Part shown: positions 28,073-35,937 of the stretch, in pieces
Layout of the letters: each line of letters begins with the position of its first letter
Position numbering within the stretch: the first letter of the stretch is position 1
NCBI RefSeq assembly: GCF_014202395.1
Contig: NZ_JACHGQ010000016.1
Location: forward strand, 1-37,389
DNA from: Histophilus somni
GTDB taxonomy: Bacteria; Pseudomonadota; Gammaproteobacteria; Enterobacterales; Pasteurellaceae
Direction of reading: 5' to 3'
DNA length: 37,389 nt
Made by a program: the position numbers and the translations under genes
Notes under the pieces: generated by a model
Told to the model about the DNA's origin: nothing
The model's input: only the letters and a program-made list of their open reading frames with translations
Databases searched by the model: none

Positions 28073-29099
28073 AGCCTAATACCTCCACACGGACGTTATT
28101 TTCCATTAAATAAATTTTAGTTTGCGTGATGGCTTCTTCCTCACCTTCAACTTCGGCAATAACAAAGCCGAATTTTACCTCACCGGCGTAATCTATTTGT
28201 GAACTTAAAATACTGAGATCGACGCCAAATTGTTTAGATGCTTGAGATAATAACGGGGCATCAACGGAGCGACCGGTAAATTCAAATTTGATAATTGGGT
28301 AAGATTTTGCATGTTTTGGCGTTGCCGATAATTTTTCCATATATTCTTCCGGTAGATTAATATGGAAAGTTGAATGAATAAACTCTTGAGCAAGAAGGGT
28401 TTTCGGATTAGAGAAAATATCTCCGACAGAACCTTGTTCAATTAATTGCCCTTTATTAATTACCGCAACTTGATCGCAAATACGTTTCACCACATCCATT
28501 TCGTGTGTAATCAGTAAAATAGTGATACCTAAAGTGCGGTTAATTTCTTTTAATAATTTTAAAATAGATTGTGTTGTAGCCGGATCTAATGCACTGGTTG
28601 CTTCATCGCACAGCAATACCTTAGGACTGTTTGCAAGTGCACGAGCAATAGCAACACGCTGTTTTTGTCCGCCGGATAAATTTGCCGGATAGACATCTTT
28701 TTTATCGTATAGTCCTACTAAATTTAAAAGAGCGTCAACTTTTTGTTTAATTTGGGTTTTATCCGTTTTCTCTAGTTCTAGCGGCAGTGCAACGTTATCA
28801 AAGACTGTGCGTGAGCTTAATAAATTAAAGTGCTGAAAGATCATACCAATATGACGACGAGCATGAATTAACTCGTTATCTGAAAGTTGAGTTAAATCTG
28901 TATTATCTACAATGACAGAGCCTGAAGTTGGACGCTCCAATAAATTAATGCAGCGAATAAGAGTACTCTTTCCTGCTCCGGAGGCACCAATTACTCCACA
29001 TATTTGTCCTTGAGGTACTTCAAGACTGACATTATCAAGTGCGGTCAGATTTTTGCCTGAAACATTGAACACTTTACTGATATTTTTTAGCTTAATCAT
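28062..29099 (-). CDS. metN: Methionine ABC transporter ATP-binding protein MetN
   Basis: ATPase of MetNIQ, 345 residues. Walker [10 protein letters not shown] near residue 38, the signature LSGGQKQR, Walker [13 protein letters not shown] and the switch His in LLITHEMD are intact. The C-terminal about 75 residues form the NIL domain that senses intracellular methionine and inhibits transport. First gene of the operon; AAGGG before ATG, and the promoter carries a Met box. Confidence 0.95.
   Translation of the reverse strand: MIKLKNISKVFNVSGKNLTALDNVSLEVPQGQICGVIGASGAGKSTLIRCINLLERPTSGSVIVDNTDLTQLSDNELIHARRHIGMIFQHFNLLSSRTVFDNVALPLELEKTDKTQIKQKVDALLNLVGLYDKKDVYPANLSGGQKQRVAIARALANSPKVLLCDEATSALDPATTQSILKLLKEINRTLGITILLITHEMDVVKRICDQVAVINKGQLIEQGSVGDIFSNPKTLLAQEFIHSTFHINLPEEYMEKLSATPKHAKSYPIIKFEFTGRSVDAPLLSQASKQFGVDLSILSSQIDYAGEVKFGFVIAEVEGEEEAITQTKIYLMENNVRVEVLGYVG
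28532..28540 (+). repeat. DNA uptake signal
   Basis: AAGTGCGGT within metN (antisense). Confidence 0.9.
29037..29045 (+). repeat. DNA uptake signal
   Basis: AAGTGCGGT near the 5' end of metN (antisense). Confidence 0.9.
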
Positions 29100-29139
29100 A
29101 TAAGCCCTTTTCTATATAGTTAAATTAAAATTAGCTTGT

Positions 29140-29167
29140 ATTTTAGACGTCTAGATTGCTATGTCAA
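29140..29167 (-). promoter_or_regulatory. metN promoter with MetJ operator
   Basis: On the minus strand TTGACA (29162-29167), 16 bp, TAAAAT (29140-29145) is a strong promoter. The spacer holds a perfect Met box AGACGTCT (29145-29152) followed by a 5/8 match AGATTGCT (29153-29160). Two adjacent 8-mers are the minimum MetJ site, so repression by MetJ with S-adenosylmethionine is predicted. Confidence 0.85.
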
Positions 29168-29247
29168 TATTTATTGAATAGATTTTTATAAGGATTTATC
29201 AGTTATTGGCGATATAATAAAGAAACTTTGTTTTTCATAGAGGTATT

Positions 29248-29808
29248 ATGTATATGAATAAAGCGATTTTTTTAGATCGAGACGGCACGTTAAATATCGA
29301 TCACGGTTATGTGCATGAAATTGACAAATTCCAGTTTATAGCAGGAAGCATAGAAGCATTGAAACAACTTAAATCTATGGGATTTTTATTGGTTTTAGTC
29401 ACAAATCAGTCCGGCATTGCAAGGGGGTATTTTTCTGAGGAACAATTTTTACAGCTCACTGAATGGATGGATTGGTCTCTTGCAGACAGAGGCGTTGATT
29501 TAGATGGTATTTACTATTGTCCTCATCACTTAGAAGGAATCGGGGAGTATAAACAAGATTGTGATTGTCGTAAGCCTAAAAATGGCATGCTACTGCAAGC
29601 AATAAAAGAATTAAACATTGATCCTGCAAGATCTTTTATGGTGGGAGATAAGAAAGAAGACCTTTTGGCGGGGAAAAGTGCGGGGATAAAAAAGAATATT
29701 TTGGTCAGAAGCGGTAAAGAAATCACCGATGACGGATTGTCTTTGGCTGATTATGTGTTAGATACTATTGCTGATTTACCCGAATTAATAAAAAAATTAA
29801 AATTTTAA
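29248..29808 (+). CDS. gmhB: D-glycero-beta-D-manno-heptose-1,7-bisphosphate 7-phosphatase GmhB
   Basis: HAD-superfamily phosphatase, 186 residues, removing the C7 phosphate in ADP-heptose synthesis for the LPS inner core. Nucleophile motif FLDRDGTLN (D10, D12), motif II VTNQSG, zinc loop CPHH…CDCRKP, and motif [14 protein letters not shown] 29248 follows AGAGG; ATG 29254 two codons later is also possible. Divergent from metN across about 150 bp. The stop codon overlaps an uptake signal. Confidence 0.95.
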   Translation: MYMNKAIFLDRDGTLNIDHGYVHEIDKFQFIAGSIEALKQLKSMGFLLVLVTNQSGIARGYFSEEQFLQLTEWMDWSLADRGVDLDGIYYCPHHLEGIGEYKQDCDCRKPKNGMLLQAIKELNIDPARSFMVGDKKEDLLAGKSAGIKKNILVRSGKEITDDGLSLADYVLDTIADLPELIKKLKF

Positions 29809-29816
29809 CCGCACTT
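29808..29816 (-). repeat. DNA uptake signal
   Basis: ACCGCACTT overlapping the gmhB stop codon; last signal before a 4.7-kb gap covering the restriction-modification island. Confidence 0.9.
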
Positions 29817-29899
29817 TTTATTAAAAAATTAGGCTATGTCTTAAAATAAGATTGAATGATGAAATTCAGTTTTTTGCGTTCTGTTTGCATAATTGCTCA

Positions 29900-29939
29900 T
29901 TCTGTATATACAGAAAGAGATAACATTTCTGCTATCTCT
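29900..29939. repeat. 16-bp palindrome and adjacent inverted repeat
   Basis: TTCTGTATATACAGAA (29900-29915) is a perfect 16-bp palindrome. It is directly followed by AGAGATA (29916-29922) and TATCTCT (29933-29939). On the minus strand the second repeat could be the terminator of the specificity-subunit gene, although the T-run is broken. The palindrome may be a protein-binding site. Confidence 0.5.
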
Positions 29940-29959
29940 AATGCCTACAATCATATTTT

Positions 29960-31087
29960 TTAGTTTCTACCTACAACCTGTTTTGTTGCCTCTATTTTCT
30001 TATCTTTCCACATAACAACATCTTTTATAACAAGTTTTTGGACAGCAGAAATAAGAAGTTCCATATAGGAAAAGTCTATTTCGTTATTTTTTGTTGGCAG
30101 TTGGATTTTAAAATTATAACTCTGAGAGCTTCTAAGTTTTTTCCCATACGAGTATTTACCGGACAATGATTTTTCCATAGCCGTTGTAAAGTAAAGCATT
30201 GTTTCTTTAGAATATTGAACTTCATCATTCCAGTAAACCCCTGTATCATCTCCAGCACCAAAATCATAATTTCTATAAAAACTATTCCCAAAAATATCTA
30301 TAGTAATAGAATTTTTAGAGAATAAAGCAACTGGATTAGAAATATATCCAACAACTCCCGTGTTAGTTATACCTGACATAACAAAAGGAATAGTACCAAT
30401 AATTTGGTCATCCTTTTTCAATCGCCTACCTTGCTTGATGTTATTAAAAATATCCTTAAACTTATATTCATCAAACATAATATCGTTATAACTCTCTAAC
30501 GCTTCTTTTTCCTCACTAGACAATTCATAATTGTCTAGTCTGCTTACCGTTAGGTAAGCGGAGAGTTCGCTTATTCGCTCCTCTTCGAGTTCGCTTATAA
30601 AGCTCTCCATAAATTCAAAATCTATTTTGTTGTCTTTTGTTGGGAGTTTAATTATATTATTCTTTAATGTTTCTTTTCTTGGATAGCCATTATATCCTCC
30701 ATAAGGCAATTTATTAATTAAAGATCCCATAAATATTTTTTGACTATATGTTAGATTTGGCATTTTCATTACCAAAATATTATTAGCTAATAGAAATTCT
30801 CCTTTATGATATGTTACAGTTCCACTATATTCACCTCTTGTAGAAATTGTTAAACTATCTAAAAATTTATCTTCTTCATCATATAAATCATCTGTATAGT
30901 AATTAATCCCATTATTAACTGTAATTCCACTTATTACAGGTAAACTATTGTTTTTTTTATTTTCAAATCTATTTTTCCAATTTTTATTTTTCCCATAAAC
31001 CCACAATTTATCTACATCAAACAAATCTCCAATTCTATACTCGCCCCACTGAACATTTTGGAGTTTTTCATTCAGTGAGGCATTTAT
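29960..31087 (-). CDS. Specificity subunit (HsdS/BcgIB-like) of a restriction-modification system
   Basis: A DNA sequence-recognition subunit with two target-recognition halves, each ending in the same motif (LPTKDNKIDFEFMESFISELEEE and LPTKNNEIDFSYMELLISAVQ) and a helical spacer. The N-terminal part, WGEYRIGDLFDVDK, is typical of S subunits. The open frame runs from TGA just before 31099 to 29960 but has no ATG before about residue 105; TTG 31024 would cut off the conserved WGEYRIGDLF start. The frame is entered precisely by a -1 shift from the large subunit gene at the A7 tract (31087-31093). Coordinates here start at the shift point. The adjacent ATG codons 31083 and 31071 lie in the wrong frame. 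Function is inferred from fold signatures; the recognition sequence is unknown. Confidence 0.8.
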   Translation of the reverse strand: MNASLNEKLQNVQWGEYRIGDLFDVDKLWVYGKNKNWKNRFENKKNNSLPVISGITVNNGINYYTDDLYDEEDKFLDSLTISTRGEYSGTVTYHKGEFLLANNILVMKMPNLTYSQKIFMGSLINKLPYGGYNGYPRKETLKNNIIKLPTKDNKIDFEFMESFISELEEERISELSAYLTVSRLDNYELSSEEKEALESYNDIMFDEYKFKDIFNNIKQGRRLKKDDQIIGTIPFVMSGITNTGVVGYISNPVALFSKNSITIDIFGNSFYRNYDFGAGDDTGVYWNDEVQYSKETMLYFTTAMEKSLSGKYSYGKKLRSSQSYNFKIQLPTKNNEIDFSYMELLISAVQKLVIKDVVMWKDKKIEATKQVVGRN

Positions 31088-33126
31088 TTTTTTAGGCGTT
31101 CATTCTCCTTATCTGTATTTTTAAGAAGAGTGGATACTTCCCAAGCAAGGTAATCGGCTACAGTTTTCTTAAAATCTTCAAGTGTTGGTCTTGTATCTAT
31201 CGGTGCTGATTGATTCCAGTCTGAACCATTTAAAGGGTCAATATGACCTTCGTAATATTCTTTTTCTGTAAAGATGTTTAATTTTTGTTTTCCAAAACGC
31301 ACAAGGTCTACCACTTCCTGATATCTTTCTTTTGCTCTGTCTGTATCTCTAAGATTTACACTTGCTTTTTTTCTGTTCGTTCTTGTGTAGCCATCATTTG
31401 AAAAATCGATAAACTTAACGACTTCATCTTTTTGATGAGATTCGCCTACTCTAAATACATAAATATTTGTTTGAACACTTGATTTTCCAACAAATAAATC
31501 GATGGGCATTTTAATACTTGCAAGTAGGGTATTGTTTTTTAGAATTTTTTTGTTTATTTCTGTTGCTTTGCCACTTCCTGCAGAGTTTTGAATGATGATT
31601 GCTGCATAGCCCTTGTTCATCATAGACAGGGCTTTTTCTACGAAAATCATTCCATTGCCCTCTGCTGAATAAGGCGGATTTAACACAAAAGCAGTAGCTG
31701 GAAATTTCTCATCTGTTTTACCAAATCCATATTTACCGTCAAAATCATGTAGTGAGTCTTTGTTTAAAATGTTTGAAGATCCATCTCCCATAAGTATCAT
31801 ATTTAAAATGGCAAGCATATAGATGTTGGATAGAACTTCTAAGCCTAAAAGCTGTTCTGCTTTTATCTTTAGTTGTTTTTGCTCTAGCTCAAGTGGTGAT
31901 GTGATTTTTGCTTTTGCATCTATAATCATCTCGTTCATTGCAGCAACAAGTAGCCCCGCACTTCCCGTTGCAAAATCCCACACATAGCTGTCTTTATCAA
32001 CTCTTGCAAGTTTTACTAAAAAAGTTGCTACATAAGATGGGGTTAAAACAACATCGTTTAATTTGTCTTGCGTAAAGCCGAGCCAAGAGTACATTTCATT
32101 AAAAAGCTTACCTGTAAAGTCTGTAGTTAAGCCTATTTTGTAGTAAATACCTAAATCGTCTACGATTTTTGAAAATATTCTTTTTAATTGGCTTTCTCCG
32201 TTTATTGGCTTATTAATATTTTCTGATAATAATGTATTTTTTAGTGTTCTTACGATAAGGTCTTGTTTTGTTTTTGGTAGGTTTTTCTTTTTTAAAAACG
32301 CTTCTATTTTTCTAACGATAATTTCGCCGTCTGTGTTTCCCTCTTCTATTGATGATTTTAGGTCAGACTTTTCTAGTGGACTTACCTCCCCCGGTATTCC
32401 TAGTGTTGCCATAATAGAAGCTGACACAAGATAGACTCTGTCGTTTTCACTAAGCCCTTTTTCATTTGCGTAAATATCATTGTTTAGCTTTACTAAACTT
32501 GCATTTATTTCTTTTTCACGTTTTTCTTTAAGTACTTCAAGCTCCTCAGCAGATAAAGAAAGTTCGTTTACTTTTTTAATAAAATCTGTAAAGTTTTCTT
32601 TTCTTAAAAATGAAAGGTCTGTGTATTTTCCTACTTCTTGCCCTATCCCAAAATTATCTTTTGATACATAGTAAACGCCAATAGAGTGTTCTATTTCCCC
32701 GTTTTCTTTTTTATATCCCGTAACGCCGATTGCTATTACATTTGTGTAGCTTGTGTAGTGAAGTATGGCATTGGCATAATGAACCGCTCCATTTACAGCA
32801 TAGCTATTAATATTTTTGTAATTAGGCTCGTTTTTACTTGTTCTATTGTCAACTCTACCGTCAATGTCTAACTTTACTAATTTATCTTTATATCCTTTAT
32901 ATTCTATCAGTATTGGATAATAGTTAAGTGCCTCATCTTGCAATAAAAGTTTTGCATCCGGTCTATTTCCACCCGTTCCGCCACTTTTTGATTTATATTC
33001 ATCAAGTGCCTTATCTATTTGTGCATTTAGACTTTCTTGTTCTAATTTATAATCCAGCCCATAACTTTTAAGCCACCCATTTACAAGGTCAACTATGTTT
33101 GGTTCTATAGATTGCATTTTAACCAT
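31084..33126 (-). CDS. Nuclease-methyltransferase subunit of a BcgI-like restriction-modification system
   Basis: A 680-residue protein usually annotated as HsdM, but longer. Residues about 50-130 hold a PD-(D/E)XK-type nuclease pattern: R-P-D57-A-K-L, then P-I-L-I-E75-Y-K77-G. The middle is helical. The N6-adenine methyltransferase domain has motif I DFATGSAG at 384-391 and the catalytic NPPY at 483-486. Fusion of cleavage and methylation with a separate S gene, and no hsdR nearby, matches the architecture of BcgI subunit A (type IIB). GGGAG lies eight bases before ATG. The gene ends CTA-AAA-AAA-TAA, an in-phase slippery heptamer leading into the specificity frame. No uptake signals and an AT-rich composition suggest transfer. 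Confidence 0.8.
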   Translation of the reverse strand: MVKMQSIEPNIVDLVNGWLKSYGLDYKLEQESLNAQIDKALDEYKSKSGGTGGNRPDAKLLLQDEALNYYPILIEYKGYKDKLVKLDIDGRVDNRTSKNEPNYKNINSYAVNGAVHYANAILHYTSYTNVIAIGVTGYKKENGEIEHSIGVYYVSKDNFGIGQEVGKYTDLSFLRKENFTDFIKKVNELSLSAEELEVLKEKREKEINASLVKLNNDIYANEKGLSENDRVYLVSASIMATLGIPGEVSPLEKSDLKSSIEEGNTDGEIIVRKIEAFLKKKNLPKTKQDLIVRTLKNTLLSENINKPINGESQLKRIFSKIVDDLGIYYKIGLTTDFTGKLFNEMYSWLGFTQDKLNDVVLTPSYVATFLVKLARVDKDSYVWDFATGSAGLLVAAMNEMIIDAKAKITSPLELEQKQLKIKAEQLLGLEVLSNIYMLAILNMILMGDGSSNILNKDSLHDFDGKYGFGKTDEKFPATAFVLNPPYSAEGNGMIFVEKALSMMNKGYAAIIIQNSAGSGKATEINKKILKNNTLLASIKMPIDLFVGKSSVQTNIYVFRVGESHQKDEVVKFIDFSNDGYTRTNRKKASVNLRDTDRAKERYQEVVDLVRFGKQKLNIFTEKEYYEGHIDPLNGSDWNQSAPIDTRPTLEDFKKTVADYLAWEVSTLLKNTDKENERLKK

Positions 33127-33128
33127 TG

Positions 33129-33288
33129 TCTATTCTCCCTTTTCAACATATTCATCATCAAAAGAAAATCCATCGTTCGGCGTGCAGTCAAATGCCTTGA
33201 ATATTCTCTCTAAATTTTTAAGCGTTATCGGTTTATTTTTCCCATTTTTGCCATAATATTGGTTGTTAAATCTGACATTGTTATAACA
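33129..33288 (-). pseudogene. Truncated small regulator-like fragment upstream of the RM genes
   Basis: Minus-strand open frame of about 52 codons ending at TAG 33129-33131, three bases before the large-subunit ATG. It reads GKNKPITLKNLERIFKAFD-C-T-P-N-D, resembling the C-terminal half of Cro/C1 (XRE)-type regulators, and ends FDDEYVEKGE. No start codon or full helix-turn-helix remains, since TGA precedes it. It could be the relic of a controller protein. Assignment is tentative. Confidence 0.5.
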
Positions 33289-33343
33289 TCAATTTTCCTT
33301 AAGCCTGTCAATCGTATTTTAGAATGCAACCAAAAATTATCTT

Positions 33344-33364
33344 AAAAACCCTTAATAATAAGGG
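33344..33364 (-). terminator. Terminator of the glycerate kinase gene
   Basis: On the minus strand CCCTTA and TAAGGG form a six-base stem with a four-base loop, followed by five T residues, about 20 bp after the stop codon. Confidence 0.7.
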
Positions 33365-33382
33365 CTTTGGGTGAGAGAGTTT

Positions 33383-34525
33383 TTAATGAGAACGTTGTAC
33401 TAGCAAGTGCATTCTGGCGATATTTTGAGCGGTAGATTCTAGATTTTGTCTGCCTTGAGCCAAAATTTCAGGCAAACTGTCTAATTGACGAATAATGGGG
33501 AATACTGCATCAATGCCATGCTCATAGACTACTTCATAATCTTCCCGTAAGCAGCCTGTAATGGCTATAACAGGTTTATTTGCCAGTTTGGCAGTTTTTG
33601 CTACTCCAATAGGCGTTTTGCCGTGAATAGTTTGTGAATCCATTCTACCTTCTCCGGTAATGACCAAATCGGCATCCTTGATAATTTCTGCTAAATTTAC
33701 TGTATCAATGACAATCTGCACACCGGATTTGAGTTGTACTTGAGGCAATAATAGCAATCCACCACCCATACCGCCTGCAGCACCCGATCCGGGACGCTCA
33801 GCAATCCGTTTTCCGCAATCTCGTTCTACAATACGGCTAAAATGCAGTAGAGCTTGGTCCAATTGTTGCACCATTTCCGGTGTTGCTCCTTTTTGTGGAC
33901 CGAAAGTAGCAGAAGCACCTTTTTCACCATATAAAGGATTATTTACGTCGCAAGCTACATTAAATTGAACTTGTGTCAAACGTTGATCTAAATGTGCAGT
34001 GTCGATATGAGCGATTTGTTGCAGAGCTAGACCGCCAAAGCCGATTTCTTTTCCTTGAGCGTCTTTGAATTTGATACCCAAGGCTTGTAGCATACCGACA
34101 CCACCGTCATTGGTTGCACTGCCACCGATACCCAAAATAATTTGGCTCACCCCTAGATTCAAGGCGGCGTTAATTAGTTCTCCTGTACCATAGCTTGTGG
34201 TGTAGTAAGGATTGCGTTTTTCTATCGGCACCAAATGTAAACCGGAAGCCGCCGCCATTTCAATAATTGCGATTTTTCCATCACCCGATATGGCAAATTC
34301 AGCTTGCGTTTTATTACCTAGAGGTGCGGTAACCTCTACAGAAATCAGTTTGCCTTGTAGTGCATCGGCAAGAGATTGGACTGTGCCTTCTCCTCCATCT
34401 GCCATGGGAACTTTTACATAATCTGCATTGGGGTAGATTTTTTTGAAACCATTTTCAATAGCTTGAGCCACTTCAAGTGCGGTTAAACTTTCTTTAAAAG
34501 AATCCGGTGCAATGACAATTTTCAT
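33383..34525 (-). CDS. glxK: Glycerate kinase (GarK/GlxK family)
   Basis: Glycerate 2-kinase type I fold, 380 residues (E. coli GarK/GlxK 381), which phosphorylates glycerate to feed lower glycolysis. Start MKIVIAPDSFKESLTALEVA, then VPMADGGEGT (near residue 42), GIGGSATNDGGVGMLQALG (near 130), and ERPGSGAAGGMGGGL and VITGEGRMDSQT are diagnostic. I start at 34525, where AGGAGAACT precedes ATG; the 16-codon extension upstream overlaps the intergenic space only. It lies 25 bp downstream of the GntP-type permease and is co-transcribed. The order permease-kinase-CdaR matches H. influenzae HI0091-HI0093 from memory. Confidence 0.93.
   Translation of the reverse strand: MKIVIAPDSFKESLTALEVAQAIENGFKKIYPNADYVKVPMADGGEGTVQSLADALQGKLISVEVTAPLGNKTQAEFAISGDGKIAIIEMAAASGLHLVPIEKRNPYYTTSYGTGELINAALNLGVSQIILGIGGSATNDGGVGMLQALGIKFKDAQGKEIGFGGLALQQIAHIDTAHLDQRLTQVQFNVACDVNNPLYGEKGASATFGPQKGATPEMVQQLDQALLHFSRIVERDCGKRIAERPGSGAAGGMGGGLLLLPQVQLKSGVQIVIDTVNLAEIIKDADLVITGEGRMDSQTIHGKTPIGVAKTAKLANKPVIAITGCLREDYEVVYEHGIDAVFPIIRQLDSLPEILAQGRQNLESTAQNIARMHLLVQRSH
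34475..34483 (+). repeat. DNA uptake signal
   Basis: AAGTGCGGT near the 5' end of the glycerate kinase gene (antisense); first signal after the restriction-modification island. Confidence 0.9.
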
Positions 34526-34550
34526 TTTAGTTCTCCTTGATAGTGATTGA

Positions 34551-35810
34551 TTAAAATAATTGCCATACACCAAAAATCAGAGTAGAGATAATTGTCATGA
34601 TCAAACCTACTGCAGTTTCGTATGGGATTAGTTTTAACCGCTCTTTAATATCCATATTAACACTACCGCCGGTTGCATGAAAGAAAGAACCATGAGGCAT
34701 ATGATCGAAGACGGTTGCACCGGCATGAATCATTGCAGCCGCTGCGATACCGCTGACGCTCAGTTCAATTAAAGTTGCTCCGAACACTTGAGACGCTACA
34801 GCGGTTCCTGCTGTAGTGGAAGCTGTGGCTAATGACATTAATCCCCCGGAAATCGGTGCTAATAGATAAGAAGGTAGTCCGGACGCAGTTAACCCTTCAA
34901 TTAAGAGTTCTTTTAATTCGGAATTAGCGATTACACCGGCTAATGTTCCGGTACCTAACAACATCACAGCAACAGGTGCCATTTTACCTAATCCTATCAC
35001 TGCATATTGATTTAAGTAACGTGTTTTATTCATGCAAATTGTGCCTACAATACCGCCAAGAGGCAGTGCGATTAAAGGATCAATTTTTATGCCGAATAAT
35101 GGGCGAAGGGCAAGTAAAATAATAGTAAAGAGCGGTGCAATAATTGCTGGCAAGAATTTTGGTAATTCGCCGGTGATCCCAACGATTTCTTTTTCACTTA
35201 CTTTTGAGCCTTTATTCATTAGGCTTTTGGCTAGGAAATAGGTGATAATTAGACCAAAAACGGCAGGAATGATACCCGCTGTCATCACTGAAGTTAGAGG
35301 GATGTTGAAGGCATCTGATGCAGCGATAGCATTTGGGTTAGGAGACATAATATTACCTGCTTTACCACCCCCAATCATGGCTAACAAAATAGCCATTTTG
35401 GATAAATTGCTACGTTTTGCCAATGCCAGTGCAATGGGGGCAACTGTGATGACTGCAACGTCAATAAATACACCTACAGCCGTTAATAACATTGTGGCAA
35501 GAATGAGTGCCAACAATGATCTGGATTCACCCAGTTTTTTTACGATAGTATCGGCAATAGTACTTGCCGCACCGGATTCAATTAATACACCTGCCAGCAC
35601 ACCAGCGGCTAAAATCCTCATAACAGCGGTAGTGATACCTTGTGCTCCGCCTATCATCAGCGTAACTGTTTGGCTTAGATCCGCACCTCCGATTAAACCT
35701 CCCACAAGTGCACCAATAATCATGCCATAAGCAGGTGGGACTTTTTTCAAAATGAGTACAATTGCAGTAAAAAGGGCAATAATTGCCCCGAGAGCAGTTA
35801 CAGTTATCAT
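34551..35810 (-). CDS. GntP-family permease, probably for glycerate or a sugar acid
   Basis: An inner-membrane proton symporter of the GntP (gluconate:H+) family, 419 residues, with about twelve hydrophobic segments. Family motifs include PPAYGMIIGALVGGLIGG near residue 25, MIGGGKAGNIMSPNPNAIAA near 145 and a C-terminal MIHAGATVFDHMPHGSFFH. The neighbouring glycerate kinase and CdaR suggest glycerate or a related acid as substrate (inference). GAGG lies before ATG. The upstream gap carries an inverted repeat suitable for CdaR. Confidence 0.9.
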   Translation of the reverse strand: MITVTALGAIIALFTAIVLILKKVPPAYGMIIGALVGGLIGGADLSQTVTLMIGGAQGITTAVMRILAAGVLAGVLIESGAASTIADTIVKKLGESRSLLALILATMLLTAVGVFIDVAVITVAPIALALAKRSNLSKMAILLAMIGGGKAGNIMSPNPNAIAASDAFNIPLTSVMTAGIIPAVFGLIITYFLAKSLMNKGSKVSEKEIVGITGELPKFLPAIIAPLFTIILLALRPLFGIKIDPLIALPLGGIVGTICMNKTRYLNQYAVIGLGKMAPVAVMLLGTGTLAGVIANSELKELLIEGLTASGLPSYLLAPISGGLMSLATASTTAGTAVASQVFGATLIELSVSGIAAAAMIHAGATVFDHMPHGSFFHATGGSVNMDIKERLKLIPYETAVGLIMTIISTLIFGVWQLF

Positions 35811-35857
35811 GATCGTTTCCTCATATATTAATAAAAAATCATGTTGTGTATTATTGA

Positions 35858-35886
35858 ATGTATGAGGTTAAAAAATCTTCATACAT
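35858..35886. promoter_or_regulatory. Inverted repeat ATGTATGA-N13-TCATACAT, candidate CdaR operator
   Basis: Two perfect eight-base arms (35858-35865 and 35879-35886) have centres 21 bp apart, two helical turns, in the gap between cdaR and the permease gene. A related half-site TCATATAT lies at 35821-35828. Its position about 50-75 bp before the permease start suits an activator such as CdaR. Confidence 0.55.
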
Positions 35887-35889
35887 AAA

Positions 35890-35931
35890 TACAAAAATAC
35901 CTGATAAATAGGATTATTTTTTGTATATTTA
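35890..35931 (-). terminator. Possible cdaR terminator
   Basis: ATACAAAAAT and ATTTTTTGTAT flank a short AGG/CCT-containing segment just after the cdaR stop codon; on the minus strand T residues follow. AT-rich and weak. Confidence 0.35.
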
Positions 35932-35937
35932 TACAAT

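Noticed and set aside
29101-29247. SAM riboswitch upstream of metN
   Set aside because: The leader is too short and lacks the conserved stems; a MetJ operator explains regulation.
29900-29915. LexA (SOS) box reading of the CTGTATATACAG palindrome
   Set aside because: LexA sites need eight bases between CTGT and ACAG; here there are four.
35242-35730. 162-codon plus-strand open frame opposite the GntP-family permease gene
   Set aside because: Alanine/proline/isoleucine-rich shadow of membrane-segment codons; the minus-strand frame is a clear permease.
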